This document shows, piece by piece, positions 45,828 to 55,154 of a stretch of 64,000 bases of DNA (position 1 is the first letter of the stretch; each line of letters begins with the position of its first letter). The notes beneath the pieces were generated by a model. The model worked only from the letters and a program-made list of their open reading frames with translations. It searched no databases and was not told the origin of the DNA. The position numbers and the translations under genes are program-made. The stretch covers positions 15,614 through 79,613 of the forward strand of contig CAYUAP010000005.1 in assembly GCA_964442735.1 (NCBI GenBank), in the 5' to 3' direction. The DNA comes from JAUNBG01 sp964442735 (lineage in GTDB: Bacteria > Planctomycetota > Planctomycetia > Pirellulales > Thermoguttaceae).

Positions 45828-47144
45828 ATGAAAATATTTATTGCGATTCTAAAAAAAGAGCGTTGGGTATCATGTTTATTTTTACTGTTTCTCTTGATTT
45901 CATTATACGGCTGTGATCGAGTTAAATCAACCATGAAACAACCCGTCGATGAAAAACAGCCGTCATTGGTACGAACGATGGTCATTCCGGAAGGAACGAA
46001 GATGGAAAATCGTGTTTTTCCCGTCTTTACCAAGGAGGGACAGAGTGCGAAAATTTCATTTCGTGTTCCTGGTGAATTATTCGAGTTGAACGTAAAGATT
46101 GGTCAGCAGGTTAAAAAAGATGAAATAATAGCCAAATTGGATCAACGTGATTATATATTAGCCGTAGAACGAATTGGAAAAGGTTTGGAGGAGGCGCAAG
46201 CCGGTCTCAAGGCCATGAAGACCGGAGCACGGGTGGAAGATATAAAATCTCTTGAGTCACAACTAGCTGCGGCGACATCACAATTGGAACAGGCGGAAAA
46301 GCAGTATAAACGAATGGAGAATCTGAAAAAAGACGGCACAGTCGCCGATGTTCAGTTTGATATGGCCAAAACGACCCGGGATTCCGTTCAGGCGCAAAAA
46401 CTGTCGCTGGAAGAACAACTCAAGAAGGCTAAATCCGGATCACGGGAAGAAGAGATTCAAATGATGGAGGCTAAAATTGCCGGTTTGAATATAGATTTGA
46501 CTCTTGCGAAAAATAAACTCAAGGATACCGAACTCAAGGCTCCTTTTGACGGTACTATTTCCGAAAAATTCTATGATAATCATGAAATGATTCTACCGGG
46601 TCTACCTGTCGTCTCTATTGCCAATACCAAATTAATGGAAGCGACCTTGAGTGTTCCGCGCGATATTGTTCTTCGTCAAGAGAATATTAAAGGAGTCGAA
46701 TGTGAATTCAGTATACCGGAGAATGTCAAATTTTCCGCCAGAATAAAGGAAATTGGGCAATCCGTTCAGCAAGGGACTCTCTCCTATCCTATGACTGTTA
46801 TAATCGATCTTGCCCAGCGTTCCGGAACGATTCTGTCCGGAATGACCGGAACGGCAACTATCTCCATAACCGGCAATGAAAAAACTTTCTTCGTTCCAAC
46901 CTCCAGTATAATTACCGCCAATCCTAATGATTTATCCAAGGAAACCTGTCTGTGGTTGGTAGATAAGGAACAACAGACGGTCTCGCGTAAAACGGTTAAA
47001 GTTGGGACGATCACCGACAAGGGAGTTACGATCGAATCCGGCTTGAATCCAGGTGATATCATTGTTACGGCAGGAGCCCGATTTTTGACCGATGGTCAAA
47101 AAATTCGTATGGAGAAGGTGGAGAATGTAAAGACGTCGTTATAA
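45828..47144 (+). CDS. RND efflux periplasmic adaptor lipoprotein (system 1)
   Basis: A 438-residue membrane-fusion protein of the HlyD/AcrA type. The signal peptide ends in lipobox L-Y-G-C with Cys29, so it is probably a lipoprotein. Two lipoyl half-motifs (VGQQVKKDEIIAKLD, LKAPFDGTISE) flank a long coiled-coil hairpin (about 110-230). A beta-barrel and membrane-proximal domain complete it. GGAGATAGATGT precedes the ATG. It is 66 bp upstream of its RND pump; no outer-membrane channel gene is present. Confidence 0.9.
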   Translation: MKIFIAILKKERWVSCLFLLFLLISLYGCDRVKSTMKQPVDEKQPSLVRTMVIPEGTKMENRVFPVFTKEGQSAKISFRVPGELFELNVKIGQQVKKDEIIAKLDQRDYILAVERIGKGLEEAQAGLKAMKTGARVEDIKSLESQLAAATSQLEQAEKQYKRMENLKKDGTVADVQFDMAKTTRDSVQAQKLSLEEQLKKAKSGSREEEIQMMEAKIAGLNIDLTLAKNKLKDTELKAPFDGTISEKFYDNHEMILPGLPVVSIANTKLMEATLSVPRDIVLRQENIKGVECEFSIPENVKFSARIKEIGQSVQQGTLSYPMTVIIDLAQRSGTILSGMTGTATISITGNEKTFFVPTSSIITANPNDLSKETCLWLVDKEQQTVSRKTVKVGTITDKGVTIESGLNPGDIIVTAGARFLTDGQKIRMEKVENVKTSL

Positions 47145-47210
47145 TGTTTCCGATTGTTGAAGACATTCCGAGATATTTAATATAGATTTACGAAAATTCA
47201 TGGTATAAAA

Positions 47211-50200
47211 ATGCTGTCTCGATATGCGGTAAATCACCGAATGGTGATTGGGTTTTGTGTCTTTTTGATTATATTGGGAGGTCTGTATTCCTATTGGAAA
47301 AACGGTCGTCTGGAAGATCCGGAGTTTTCCATACGAACCTCGTTAATAGTCACGTTATATCCAGGGGCGTCTGCCGATGATGTGGCGCATCTGGTTACAA
47401 ATGAAATAGAATGTGCCGCGCAACAGGTTAAAGGGTTCGATAAAGTTCGTTCTATTTCCAAGCCAGGTATCTCTTTTGTTATGGTGGATTTGGTGAATAC
47501 CGTCGATCCGGTCGATATGCAGAAATGCTGGCAGGAACTGCGAAACAAGGTGGCGGAAACAAAAATCAAACTTCCAGTTGAGGCCCTGCCTTCTGTTGTA
47601 AAAGATGATTTTGGCGATGTTTACGGAATTGTTCTGGCTTTATCGGCAGATGGTTTTTCCGATGCGGAATTACGGGACAAGGCCAAGGAATTGCAGAAGG
47701 AACTTCTTTTGGTCGATCAAGTTCGTCGTGTCGAATTATGGGGTGTGCCCGATGAACGGATTGAAGTTCAGATATCTCAATCTCGAATGAAGGAACTGGA
47801 AGTTCATCCGCTCCAAGTGATTTTAGCGCTTCAGTCACAGAATCTGATGACCGATTCCGGTAATATGACCTTGGGGGGCGAAAAAATACGAATCGCTCCT
47901 TCCGGGGAATTTAAATCTATCGAAGAAATTGAAAATCTTGTTCTTCCGGATGGCAAGGTATCCGATTTTGCAAAAATAGCACAGAACCTGACCGAAGGGG
48001 AATCAATCAATTCCATTTTATCCAAATTAGGGACCATAAAAGGTGAAGGAACCCGCCAGATTCGTCTGAAGGATATAGCTGATGTCCGTAAAGTTCTTCA
48101 TGACGAACCTTCTCAAATCATGCGTTCCAATGGCAAACGTGCGGTCGTACTGGCGTTATCGCCAAAACCGAATGGTGACGTTATCAAAATGGGGGAACTG
48201 GTCCACAAACGATATCGGGAGATTTTGGATTCCTGGCCGGTTGGTTATAATATTGATGTCATTAGTTATCAGCCGGATAATGTTTACGTTGCCATTCATG
48301 GATTTATTAAAAACCTGTACGAGGCGGTCATTATTGTGACCATCGTTGTTATGCTGGCCATGGGTTGGAAGAGTGGCCTTTTGATTACAAGTAGTTTGTT
48401 AATTGTAATATTAGGGACATTTTGTGTAATATATCCGCTTGGTGTTGTATTTCAGCGGACGTCCTTGGGAGCATTGATTGTTGCGTTAGGAATTCTGGTA
48501 GACGATGCCGTTGTGGTTGGTGACCTGATTTTGGTTCGAATGCAGCGGGGAATGGAGCGTAAAGAGGCCTGTATTGAAGGGGCCAGTCGAGCGGCCCATC
48601 AGCTTTTGGGAGCGACTATTGTTGGGGCATTGGCGTTTTGGCCGGTTTATCTGTCTACAAATGAGACGGGCCAATATGCAGGTTCCCTTTTTATTGTCGT
48701 CGGAGTTTCTTTAATGATCAGTTGGTTTGTCGCCATGATGCAGACACCTGTCGTCTATTATTTATTTGTAAAAACACCTCCTGCGGTTTCCGGAAAAGAT
48801 CCGCATGGTGGACCGGTTTATAGGGGATATCGACATCTTTTGGAATTTGTTCTTCATCATAAAACCATAACATTGACTATTCTGTTGGGACTTCTGTTCC
48901 TTGGGGGGTATGGTTTTACGAAGATTCCGCAGATCTTTTTTCCACGGGCACAGAGAACACAATTTATGGTTGATTATTGGTTGCCGGAAGGAACGTCCAT
49001 TAATACCGTTTCCGATGATATTCGGAAGATCGAGGAGTATCTTCTTCAGCAGGAGGGAGTGATAAATACAGGTTCTTTTATTGGAGCAGGTCCGCCCCGA
49101 TTCTATTTACCCTATGAGCCGGAACTTCCCAACTCCAGTTATGCACAGATTGTCGTAAACGTTAATTCGATGGAAGATGCCGACCGTTTATTGGGTCCGA
49201 CCGAGAAATGGATTAAATCGAATTTTCCACAAGCGGAAACCAGAGCGCAACGTTTCGCGTTGGGACCAACCACGAAACAGGAGATTGAAGCGCGAATCAG
49301 TGGTCCGGACCCGATTGTTTTGAGGGATCTTGCGGATAAAATTCTTGATATATTAAAACAGAATCCGCAGACAAGTTTTGTTCGTGACGATTGGCGTCAG
49401 ATGGTACCGACCTGGAGTCCGGAATTTTCACAGGTTAAGGGAACGCAATCCATGATTTCACGTGGTGAAATGTTGTTTGCGCTTCGTTGGGCGACCAGGG
49501 GGATTCCCACAGCAACCTATGGGGAAGGGGATAATCTTCTACCGATCCTCGTTCGTTCTATTCCGGAAGACCGTAATAATACGGAAATACTAGCTAATAC
49601 ACCGGTCTGGGGGCATTCGGTCAAGAGTGTTCCGTTATCCCAGTTAACGGAAAATACCGATATTAATTGGGAGTTCGGTCAGATACAAAGACGTAATCGA
49701 ATTCCGACGATTACTGTTGGCGCGGATGCTGCTTTAGGGGCCGATTGGTCTGTCTTAATGAAGGTATTAAAGCCGGAAATTGAGAAGGTACCGTTACCGG
49801 ACGGATATAAATTGGAATGGGGCGGACAATATGAAAAATCCAATAATGCGTCTTTGGATATGCTCAAAAAACTGCCGATTGCGCTTGTTTTTATGGCGAT
49901 TATTGTTGTCGTTTTGTTCAATGCAATTCGGCAGCCACTGATTATTCTATTAACCTTCCCGTTAGCGACGATTGGAGTGACCTTCGGTATGCTTCTACTT
50001 CAGAAGCCATTTGGTTTTATGGCCTTGGTAGGCGCTATGAGCCTGTTGGGAATGATGGTCCGAAATGGGGTTGTTCTAATGGACCAGATCGACGAGGAAT
50101 TAGCCAAGGGTGAATCGGCCTATCATGCTATTGTTGATGCGTCCGTTGAACGAATGCGCCCTGTAACTGTTGCCGCACTGACGGTTATAGTGGGAATGAT

Positions 50201-50345
50201 TCCGTTATTACGTGACCCGCTATTTGATTCCATGGCGACCGCGATTATGTTTGGATTGATTTTTGCGACTGTTTTGACCTTGTTCGTCGTCCCAATGTTT
50301 TATATGATTTTCTTCCGCGTTAAGTTACCGAAGACTTCACATTAA
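47211..50345 (+). CDS. RND family efflux pump (system 1)
   Basis: A 1044-residue inner-membrane proton-driven exporter of the AcrB/MexB superfamily with 12 membrane helices and two large periplasmic loops. The first helix follows a short cytoplasmic start (MLSRYAVNHRMVIGF). TM4 carries the proton-relay pair Asp-Asp in GILVDDAVVVGD. The C-terminal half repeats the fold (LALVGAMSLLGMMVRNGVV). The sequence suits a small-molecule or drug exporter; the substrate is unknown. It is cotranscribed with the adaptor lipoprotein. Confidence 0.92.
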   Translation: MLSRYAVNHRMVIGFCVFLIILGGLYSYWKNGRLEDPEFSIRTSLIVTLYPGASADDVAHLVTNEIECAAQQVKGFDKVRSISKPGISFVMVDLVNTVDPVDMQKCWQELRNKVAETKIKLPVEALPSVVKDDFGDVYGIVLALSADGFSDAELRDKAKELQKELLLVDQVRRVELWGVPDERIEVQISQSRMKELEVHPLQVILALQSQNLMTDSGNMTLGGEKIRIAPSGEFKSIEEIENLVLPDGKVSDFAKIAQNLTEGESINSILSKLGTIKGEGTRQIRLKDIADVRKVLHDEPSQIMRSNGKRAVVLALSPKPNGDVIKMGELVHKRYREILDSWPVGYNIDVISYQPDNVYVAIHGFIKNLYEAVIIVTIVVMLAMGWKSGLLITSSLLIVILGTFCVIYPLGVVFQRTSLGALIVALGILVDDAVVVGDLILVRMQRGMERKEACIEGASRAAHQLLGATIVGALAFWPVYLSTNETGQYAGSLFIVVGVSLMISWFVAMMQTPVVYYLFVKTPPAVSGKDPHGGPVYRGYRHLLEFVLHHKTITLTILLGLLFLGGYGFTKIPQIFFPRAQRTQFMVDYWLPEGTSINTVSDDIRKIEEYLLQQEGVINTGSFIGAGPPRFYLPYEPELPNSSYAQIVVNVNSMEDADRLLGPTEKWIKSNFPQAETRAQRFALGPTTKQEIEARISGPDPIVLRDLADKILDILKQNPQTSFVRDDWRQMVPTWSPEFSQVKGTQSMISRGEMLFALRWATRGIPTATYGEGDNLLPILVRSIPEDRNNTEILANTPVWGHSVKSVPLSQLTENTDINWEFGQIQRRNRIPTITVGADAALGADWSVLMKVLKPEIEKVPLPDGYKLEWGGQYEKSNNASLDMLKKLPIALVFMAIIVVVLFNAIRQPLIILLTFPLATIGVTFGMLLLQKPFGFMALVGAMSLLGMMVRNGVVLMDQIDEELAKGESAYHAIVDASVERMRPVTVAALTVIVGMIPLLRDPLFDSMATAIMFGLIFATVLTLFVVPMFYMIFFRVKLPKTSH

Positions 50346-50401
50346 AGGGAGAATGATATCGTCATACTTAATAGAGGTTTGTGAACTATAATTTCCAGTT
50401 C

Positions 50402-50533
50402 TACTCAAGGTCATTATAAAAGTCTATTTTAATAAAAGTCTATTTTAAAAAACAGGCGAGACGCCTGTTTGGGAGGATGCGGACGAGACGTCCGTGCTCC
50501 CAGAAAATACCGAATTTATAACGTCCTAAAGTA
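50402..50533 (+). repeat. Family A interspersed element, copy A5
   Basis: A 132-bp copy from TA to TA, longer than its sisters because AAAAGTCTATTTTA is duplicated near 50418-50447. The hairpin AACAGGCG-AGA-CGCCTGTT lies at about 50451-50469. The right end, reverse complemented, is CTTTAGGACGTTATAAA, a close inverted match to the left end CTCAAGGTCATTATAAA. It lies 56 bp past the stop of RND pump 1, in the convergent spacer. Confidence 0.85.
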
Positions 50534-50535
50534 TC

Positions 50536-50820
50536 GTTACAATTATTTAAATAGACGTTATAATTATTTAAATAGACGAGAATTTCTGTTTGCGGAGGAC
50601 GCACCAGAAATTCCACTATCCAGGTATCCATGTTCCCCCTATTTTTATACTTTATACGCCAATAGAGTTTGACCCATTGAAAACGGATATGCATTCGTGG
50701 ATGGACCATCCACGTTTTCGTGGAAACCTGTCCTGCCACCTTTGATCGATATTCCATTGACAAACCGGGGATTACAGGTTTCGTTGAATATAAAAAAGTA
50801 CGTGAAACGAATTTTGTTAT
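50536..50820. other. Convergent spacer with 21-nt duplication and hairpins
   Basis: Adjacent to A5, a 21-nt unit, GTTAYAATTATTTAAATAGAC, is repeated in tandem at 50536-50577. A hairpin at 50580-50613 has arms GAATTTCTG and CAGAAATTC with inner TGCG/CGCA pairing. A perfect palindrome, CGTGGATGG-A-CCATCCACG, lies at 50696-50714. The region separates RND pump 1 from the convergent ceramidase-like gene. No convincing gene is present. Confidence 0.5.
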
Positions 50821-52281
50821 TTATTTCCAGAGTTCCTTGAGTATTCGAACCGTTTCGTTGACAAGTTGTTGGCCTCCTTCCGGACTGACTTGGTCACTTT
50901 CAACAACAGCACTGTATCCCCCACCCGTAATAGCGCGGGCAGTAGGCAGATAGGAACCATCACCATCGGCCAGTTCGATAATAAAGGTGGCCATGGCGGG
51001 ACTGCGTACCTTCATTCGCATACCGTAATCGGTAAATAATTCAAACTGATTGCTAGCAAGAGCAACGTCACCAATTCGCAATACATGGACAAAAGCGGGG
51101 AAATCCTTGATTCCGTTCTTTTGTTGATCGAGATAACGTTCAACGACATTCCCATACCAGCCGATCGCCATAAAAGCGACTTCAGCAGGCGATTTATTGG
51201 GATTCTTTTTGAGTGCATCTTTAAAACTGTCACCCATTTTTTTCGCATTTTCGTATTCATCTTGAGTGACCTTGCGCATTTTAAGGGGGAGGGTTTCATA
51301 TTTGTGTCCGAAGGAGATATTGGATTTTTTATCTTTTTGAACGGCATCGTAGATATCGGCCACCGTTCGATCTATTTTCCAGGCTGCCGCTTGTAATTCG
51401 GATTGACTGCGAAGTTGCCGCATTCGATTTTTGGCTTCTTTACGATACATCCAATGGGGAGAATTATCGCCTGCCGCACCGTTTGTACCGACAATGACAA
51501 CATCTTTACCGAACCGCTTCTGAAGGAGCTGACGTGTTGGATGCCAAAAATCAGCGTTAATAACGGAGAGATGTTCTACGATCTGTGCGGTACATGCAAC
51601 ATTAATAAAAATACCGAGTACCGTTCCTTTTTTATCCCAAAAGAAGAGAGATCCGAGATCGTTATCTGCCCCATTTTCAAAATGGGAAAAGTTTTCATCA
51701 TTCGTATTACCGTACATTTGGGAATGACCATCGAAATAAACGACCCGACGACTTTCTCCGATTACAACCGGATCAATTCCCCAGGAGAAATCGGCCGGAA
51801 CCTGTTTTTTCCAGGCGGAAACGATGCCATCGGCAATTTTGTCGGACATGAATTCAATGGTATCGGAATAATTCTGAATATTGTCTCCCTTGGGAAGGTC
51901 TGGACCAATATAGAGAGTGGGGGCGGTATGGGTATGAATCGCGAATAGAACAATTTTTTGGGGGTTAATCGAGGAATCTTTTTTTACCGCTTTTTCACGT
52001 ACTTTTTGTGCGAAGTCCGTAGGAACATGGACCACATCGACGGAAACGAGAATGGCGGAATCGACCGCATTACCTTTTTCAAAGGCGTTAATTGCTATTG
52101 TATTAGCGGTAATGGGTGTCTCTGCGCCTTGAGAAAGACGCAGATTGAACTGTCCCCAGAGCGGTACTGATTTATCCGGGGTAATATCGACACTTGAAGT
52201 GCCAACCTTGAGTTCTGCTGCATTTAGGGTCCATGCCATACAGAGCATACAAAGAACCAGAAACATTTTTGGTAATTTCAT
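50821..52281 (-). CDS. Secreted neutral/alkaline ceramidase-like protein (PF04734 type)
   Basis: A 486-residue exported protein. Signal peptide 1-22. The mature part begins with ELKVGTSSVDITPD, as in the N-terminal domain of neutral/alkaline non-lysosomal ceramidases, and has a zinc-type IHTHTAP near 118 and VGTNGAAGDNSP near 268. It lacks the C-terminal immunoglobulin-like domain of true ceramidases. Many planctomycetes carry such shorter homologues of unknown substrate, so activity on ceramide is not assured. AAGGAG precedes the ATG. Confidence 0.82.
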   Translation of the reverse strand: MKLPKMFLVLCMLCMAWTLNAAELKVGTSSVDITPDKSVPLWGQFNLRLSQGAETPITANTIAINAFEKGNAVDSAILVSVDVVHVPTDFAQKVREKAVKKDSSINPQKIVLFAIHTHTAPTLYIGPDLPKGDNIQNYSDTIEFMSDKIADGIVSAWKKQVPADFSWGIDPVVIGESRRVVYFDGHSQMYGNTNDENFSHFENGADNDLGSLFFWDKKGTVLGIFINVACTAQIVEHLSVINADFWHPTRQLLQKRFGKDVVIVGTNGAAGDNSPHWMYRKEAKNRMRQLRSQSELQAAAWKIDRTVADIYDAVQKDKKSNISFGHKYETLPLKMRKVTQDEYENAKKMGDSFKDALKKNPNKSPAEVAFMAIGWYGNVVERYLDQQKNGIKDFPAFVHVLRIGDVALASNQFELFTDYGMRMKVRSPAMATFIIELADGDGSYLPTARAITGGGYSAVVESDQVSPEGGQQLVNETVRILKELWK

Positions 52282-53058
52282 ATAATATCTCTCCTTGGTT
52301 GATACAGGTGTTTTTAACCCTTGGACATTTACGATTTATTTCGTAAATAAAGTTGAATACGGACAATTATCTGCAAGTTCCAATGGTTTTGAACACTACT
52401 TTACTAAATGGTCTCCATTGATTAAAATCAATTTATACCGTGGGTCGTTATAAAAACAACATTTCCGGGGAATGCAGACGTCTTGTCCGCATCCTCCAAA
52501 ACAGGCGTCTCGCCTGTTTTGAAAAATAGACTTTTATAACGACCTTGAGTATATTAGAATCAATGTATCAGGAGAAAAAGGCAATGTCAAGTTCAAACGA
52601 AAAAATATTATAGTCATTTACGGAGTACCTTTAGGATGTTTTCAATTTTAACAAGTGAAAACAGAAGAATATGTTAAAATAGGTATAATAGATAATGTGA
52701 AAAAATTGACAATTGTGTAATGATAGAATAGTAATTACTGATTATTACAATATCAGAGATGGAAATTTTAATAATTTTAAAAGAATTGACTCAAGATATG
52801 AATTACACCTTGACGAAATGCGTAAATTTCGATATAGTTTATACATGAACAGGGAAAGTTGAAGGAAGTAGTAAAATATTTCAACAAAACTGATTTTGAC
52901 TTTTGAACGAATCAAGGACGATTCGGTATATAGGGGATTTGTAGGAGGAGAATACTAAAATCTTCGATAATAGTCCTTGTCGCCTCGGAGACCAACGGAA
53001 GTTGGGGGTGGTTCAGTCGCGCAAATATTTTTATAATATTGATTGATTGGAATAATTT
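52282..53058. other. Divergent spacer with inverted repeat and family A copy A6
   Basis: A 777-bp gap. An 8-bp perfect inverted repeat ATTTACGA (52327-52334) and TCGTAAAT (52341-52348) lies 46-67 bp upstream of the ceramidase-like start and could be an operator. Family A copy A6 lies at 52436-52551. The rest (52552-53058) is AT-rich with no gene, tRNA or repeat I could recognise. Confidence 0.45.
52436..52551 (-). repeat. Family A interspersed element, copy A6
   Basis: A family A copy in reverse orientation, 116 bp from TA to TA. The hairpin AACAGGCG-TCT-CGCCTGTT lies at about 52499-52517, followed on the plus strand by TTGAAAAATAG. One end (CCGTGGGTCGTTATAAA) and the other (CTCAAGGTCGTTATAAA) match in the inner ten positions. 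Unlike the others it sits in a divergent spacer. Confidence 0.85.
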
Positions 53059-53862
53059 ATGTCGAGTATAGAAAATACTTTAAAACAAAAGAGTAATACG
53101 ATATCCCGCCAAAACGGAACACGGAAGTTGCCGTTTTTTCAGAATTTACGTGAAAATACAACGGATCAATCAGGAATTGAATCGTTTCCACAGTTGGTTT
53201 TTGCTCCGGTCCATTATGAACCTGGTTATGCCTATCCTTTAATTATTTGGTTACATGGATCCGGGGCCGATGAACGTCAATTGTTTCGCATTATGCCGAA
53301 AATCAGTATGCAGAATTATGTTGCGGCGGCACCGCGTGGTTTGATGTATTCCGAGACATCGGTGTTCCGTCCGCTTAAGGAATGCCGTGTTGGAGATCAA
53401 ACTCGACGTATATCATCCACCTATGATTGGCCTGGTAACGATGTGGCTGTAGGTAAAGCGGAAGAGCGAATCTTTTCATTGATTGAAAATACAGCTTTTC
53501 GTTATAATATCAACCGTAAACGAATTTTTCTGGCCGGTTTCGATATTGGTGGAACGATGGCCCTTCGGGTTGCAGCGAAATATCCTGAAATGTTTGCGGG
53601 AGTCGTTTCGTTGTGTGGTGGTTTTCCAGAAGATAATGCTCCTTTAGCCAATTGGGAAAAAGTTCGCAGTCTTCCGATAATGCTTTCATTTGGGGTTCGT
53701 AGTCGTGTTTTTTCCGCACCCGAAGTTATTAAAAATCTTCATCTGTTCCATACGGCAGGTTTGCTTGTTTCCATTCGCCAATATAATGCGGCACAGGAAC
53801 TGACATCCCATATGCTGACCGATGTAAATAATTGGGTTATGGGACAAATTCTCAACAGATAA
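53059..53862 (+). CDS. Alpha/beta hydrolase-fold protein with eroded catalytic triad
   Basis: A 267-residue cytoplasmic protein of the phospholipase/carboxylesterase type. LIIWLHGSGADERQ near 55 forms the oxyanion region, and LAGFDIGGTMAL near 159 is the nucleophile elbow. There the expected Ser of G-x-S-x-G is Asp162 (codon GAT at 53542-53544). The usual H-G-x-x-D near 215 reads F-G-V-R-S, and the usual catalytic His before E-L-T is Gln246. All three triad positions thus seem changed, and it may be a pseudoenzyme, or it could use Asp as nucleophile as dehalogenases do. It is 19 bp before the FliN-like gene. Confidence 0.8.
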   Translation: MSSIENTLKQKSNTISRQNGTRKLPFFQNLRENTTDQSGIESFPQLVFAPVHYEPGYAYPLIIWLHGSGADERQLFRIMPKISMQNYVAAAPRGLMYSETSVFRPLKECRVGDQTRRISSTYDWPGNDVAVGKAEERIFSLIENTAFRYNINRKRIFLAGFDIGGTMALRVAAKYPEMFAGVVSLCGGFPEDNAPLANWEKVRSLPIMLSFGVRSRVFSAPEVIKNLHLFHTAGLLVSIRQYNAAQELTSHMLTDVNNWVMGQILNR

Positions 53863-53881
53863 ATGGAAAGTGTTTAGTATA

Positions 53882-54229
53882 ATGTGGGATCGTTCGATAG
53901 ACACAAACAAAGATCCGTTAACTCAAAAGCGAAATAGTTTTGATCGTTCGCGACCAGAAGATCAAAAACCTGTTCGCGACAGTTTGCTAAAAGGAATTGC
54001 GGCTGGAAGTAACAGCGAAGTTGTCCTGGACTTGGAATTTGGCCGTACCTCCATGTCCACAGAAAATGTAAATCAACTGGAAGGGGGATCGATTATCCCT
54101 CTTCCCGATAATCCTAATGGTAACGTTCAGATTATTTGGGATAAAAGAACTATTGCCGAAGGTACTCTGATGATCTTCGAAGGAAAATTGGCCATTCGTG
54201 TTAATAAAATGACTCCAGTTGGATTATGA
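53882..54229 (+). CDS. FliN/SpoA-domain protein
   Basis: A 115-residue protein whose C-terminal 75 residues match the SpoA fold of FliN, the flagellar motor switch and type III secretion C-ring protein (VVLDLEFGRTSMS, then GSIIPL and GTLMIFEGKLAIRV). The first 40 residues are charged and variable. The start is ATG at 53882 with GGAAAG upstream; a GTG at 53870 in the same frame has none. No flagellar gene is nearby, so it is an orphan in this window, probably cotranscribed with the altered hydrolase. Confidence 0.75.
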   Translation: MWDRSIDTNKDPLTQKRNSFDRSRPEDQKPVRDSLLKGIAAGSNSEVVLDLEFGRTSMSTENVNQLEGGSIIPLPDNPNGNVQIIWDKRTIAEGTLMIFEGKLAIRVNKMTPVGL

Positions 54230-54240
54230 TTTAAATTTTC

Positions 54241-54445
54241 GTAACCATTCACGAACGATTTTGAAACCACGGATATCACGGATAAACACAGATAGTCTGC
54301 CGTAAAATACAATATTTTACAATAACAAGCTAAACATTTTAACTATTATAATAAATAATTTTATTATAAAAATTTTGTTTGCCAAAAAACTATCCGTAAA
54401 AATCAGTGTTATCCATGGTTTCATTTTATATCCGTGGACGGTTAC
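54241..54445 (-). mobile_element. Family B MITE, copy B4
   Basis: A 205-bp family B element in reverse orientation, GTAACCATTCACGAACG...GTGGACGGTTAC, flanked by a perfect 8-bp direct repeat AAATTTTC at 54233-54240 and 54446-54453. It lies 11 bp past the stop of the FliN-like gene. 54454-54679 holds no gene; partial echoes of B (GGATTACGGAT) are seen near 54480-54510. Confidence 0.93.
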
Positions 54446-54679
54446 AAATTTTCAAACTATAAATGATTTTATTTAGGGTTACGGATATCTTTAGGATTAC
54501 GGATGATTTTGATTTTTCATGAATAGTTTGTAAACAAGGTTGATCATGATGAAATATGTATCATACAAGGTGATAGTATTGTTATTGTATAATACGTCTA
54601 ATACATTGTTACTTTAGGGGCTGTCCGTGTAATCCATCATTCGGAAAAGGTATCTTGTTGATTCTTTATTAGGCAGGTT

Positions 54680-55141
54680 TTAAGAATTGGATTCCACCTG
54701 TTGTACCGGAGGTAGAATTAATTTGCCATTGCGAACGTTCCATTGAAGTACTCCTTTTCGAAAAGCGTCCATATCGGGATAAACTACGTGACTGAGGTAA
54801 CGAACAACCCAATTTCTTTTCATGGGACTAATGGAAATGACAGTAGCGTTATTCTTCCAGGCTTCCCACATTTCCACAGCGGTCCCCATGGATGCTTCTG
54901 GAATGAATGCGACCAGAACGTCAATCTCCGTTCCACACATCTTGTTGTGACGCAAAAATGTTTCCCGGCCTGTTTCGTCTTTATAGGACAGGGAATTTCG
55001 ATGGTTACTATAGGGATCGTAAATCTCTGCCTCCGGTATTTGAGTATGAATGATTTCCTCGATCTCCTGACGATAGTTTTGGCTGAAAATCGCTTTTTCC
55101 GTTTTCGACCCCTGCATAATACCTGCTATAAAAATTTTCAT
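54680..55141 (-). CDS. Nucleoside 2-deoxyribosyltransferase-like protein
   Basis: A 153-residue protein starting MKIFIAGIMQGS, with a Rossmann-like core and VLVAFIPEASMGTAVEMWEA near 75-95, which resembles the active-site loop of nucleoside 2-deoxyribosyltransferase-fold proteins (Glu near the end of the motif). This fold includes enzymes that swap bases on deoxynucleosides and others of unknown role, so the call is structural. It is last in a minus-strand series, 92 bp after the HAD phosphatase gene. Confidence 0.65.
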   Translation of the reverse strand: MKIFIAGIMQGSKTEKAIFSQNYRQEIEEIIHTQIPEAEIYDPYSNHRNSLSYKDETGRETFLRHNKMCGTEIDVLVAFIPEASMGTAVEMWEAWKNNATVISISPMKRNWVVRYLSHVVYPDMDAFRKGVLQWNVRNGKLILPPVQQVESNS

Positions 55142-55154
55142 TATTATGTTCTTC

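Noticed and set aside
50440..50763. 107-codon minus-strand frame between RND pump 1 and the ceramidase-like gene
   Set aside because: It reads through family A copy A5, the 21-nt duplication and hairpins; composition does not look coding.
52980..53040. Possible tRNA or small RNA (local GC-rich patch GCCTCGGAGACC...GGGGGTGGTTCAG)
   Set aside because: No cloverleaf with acceptor stem and anticodon arm could be drawn, and no terminator follows.
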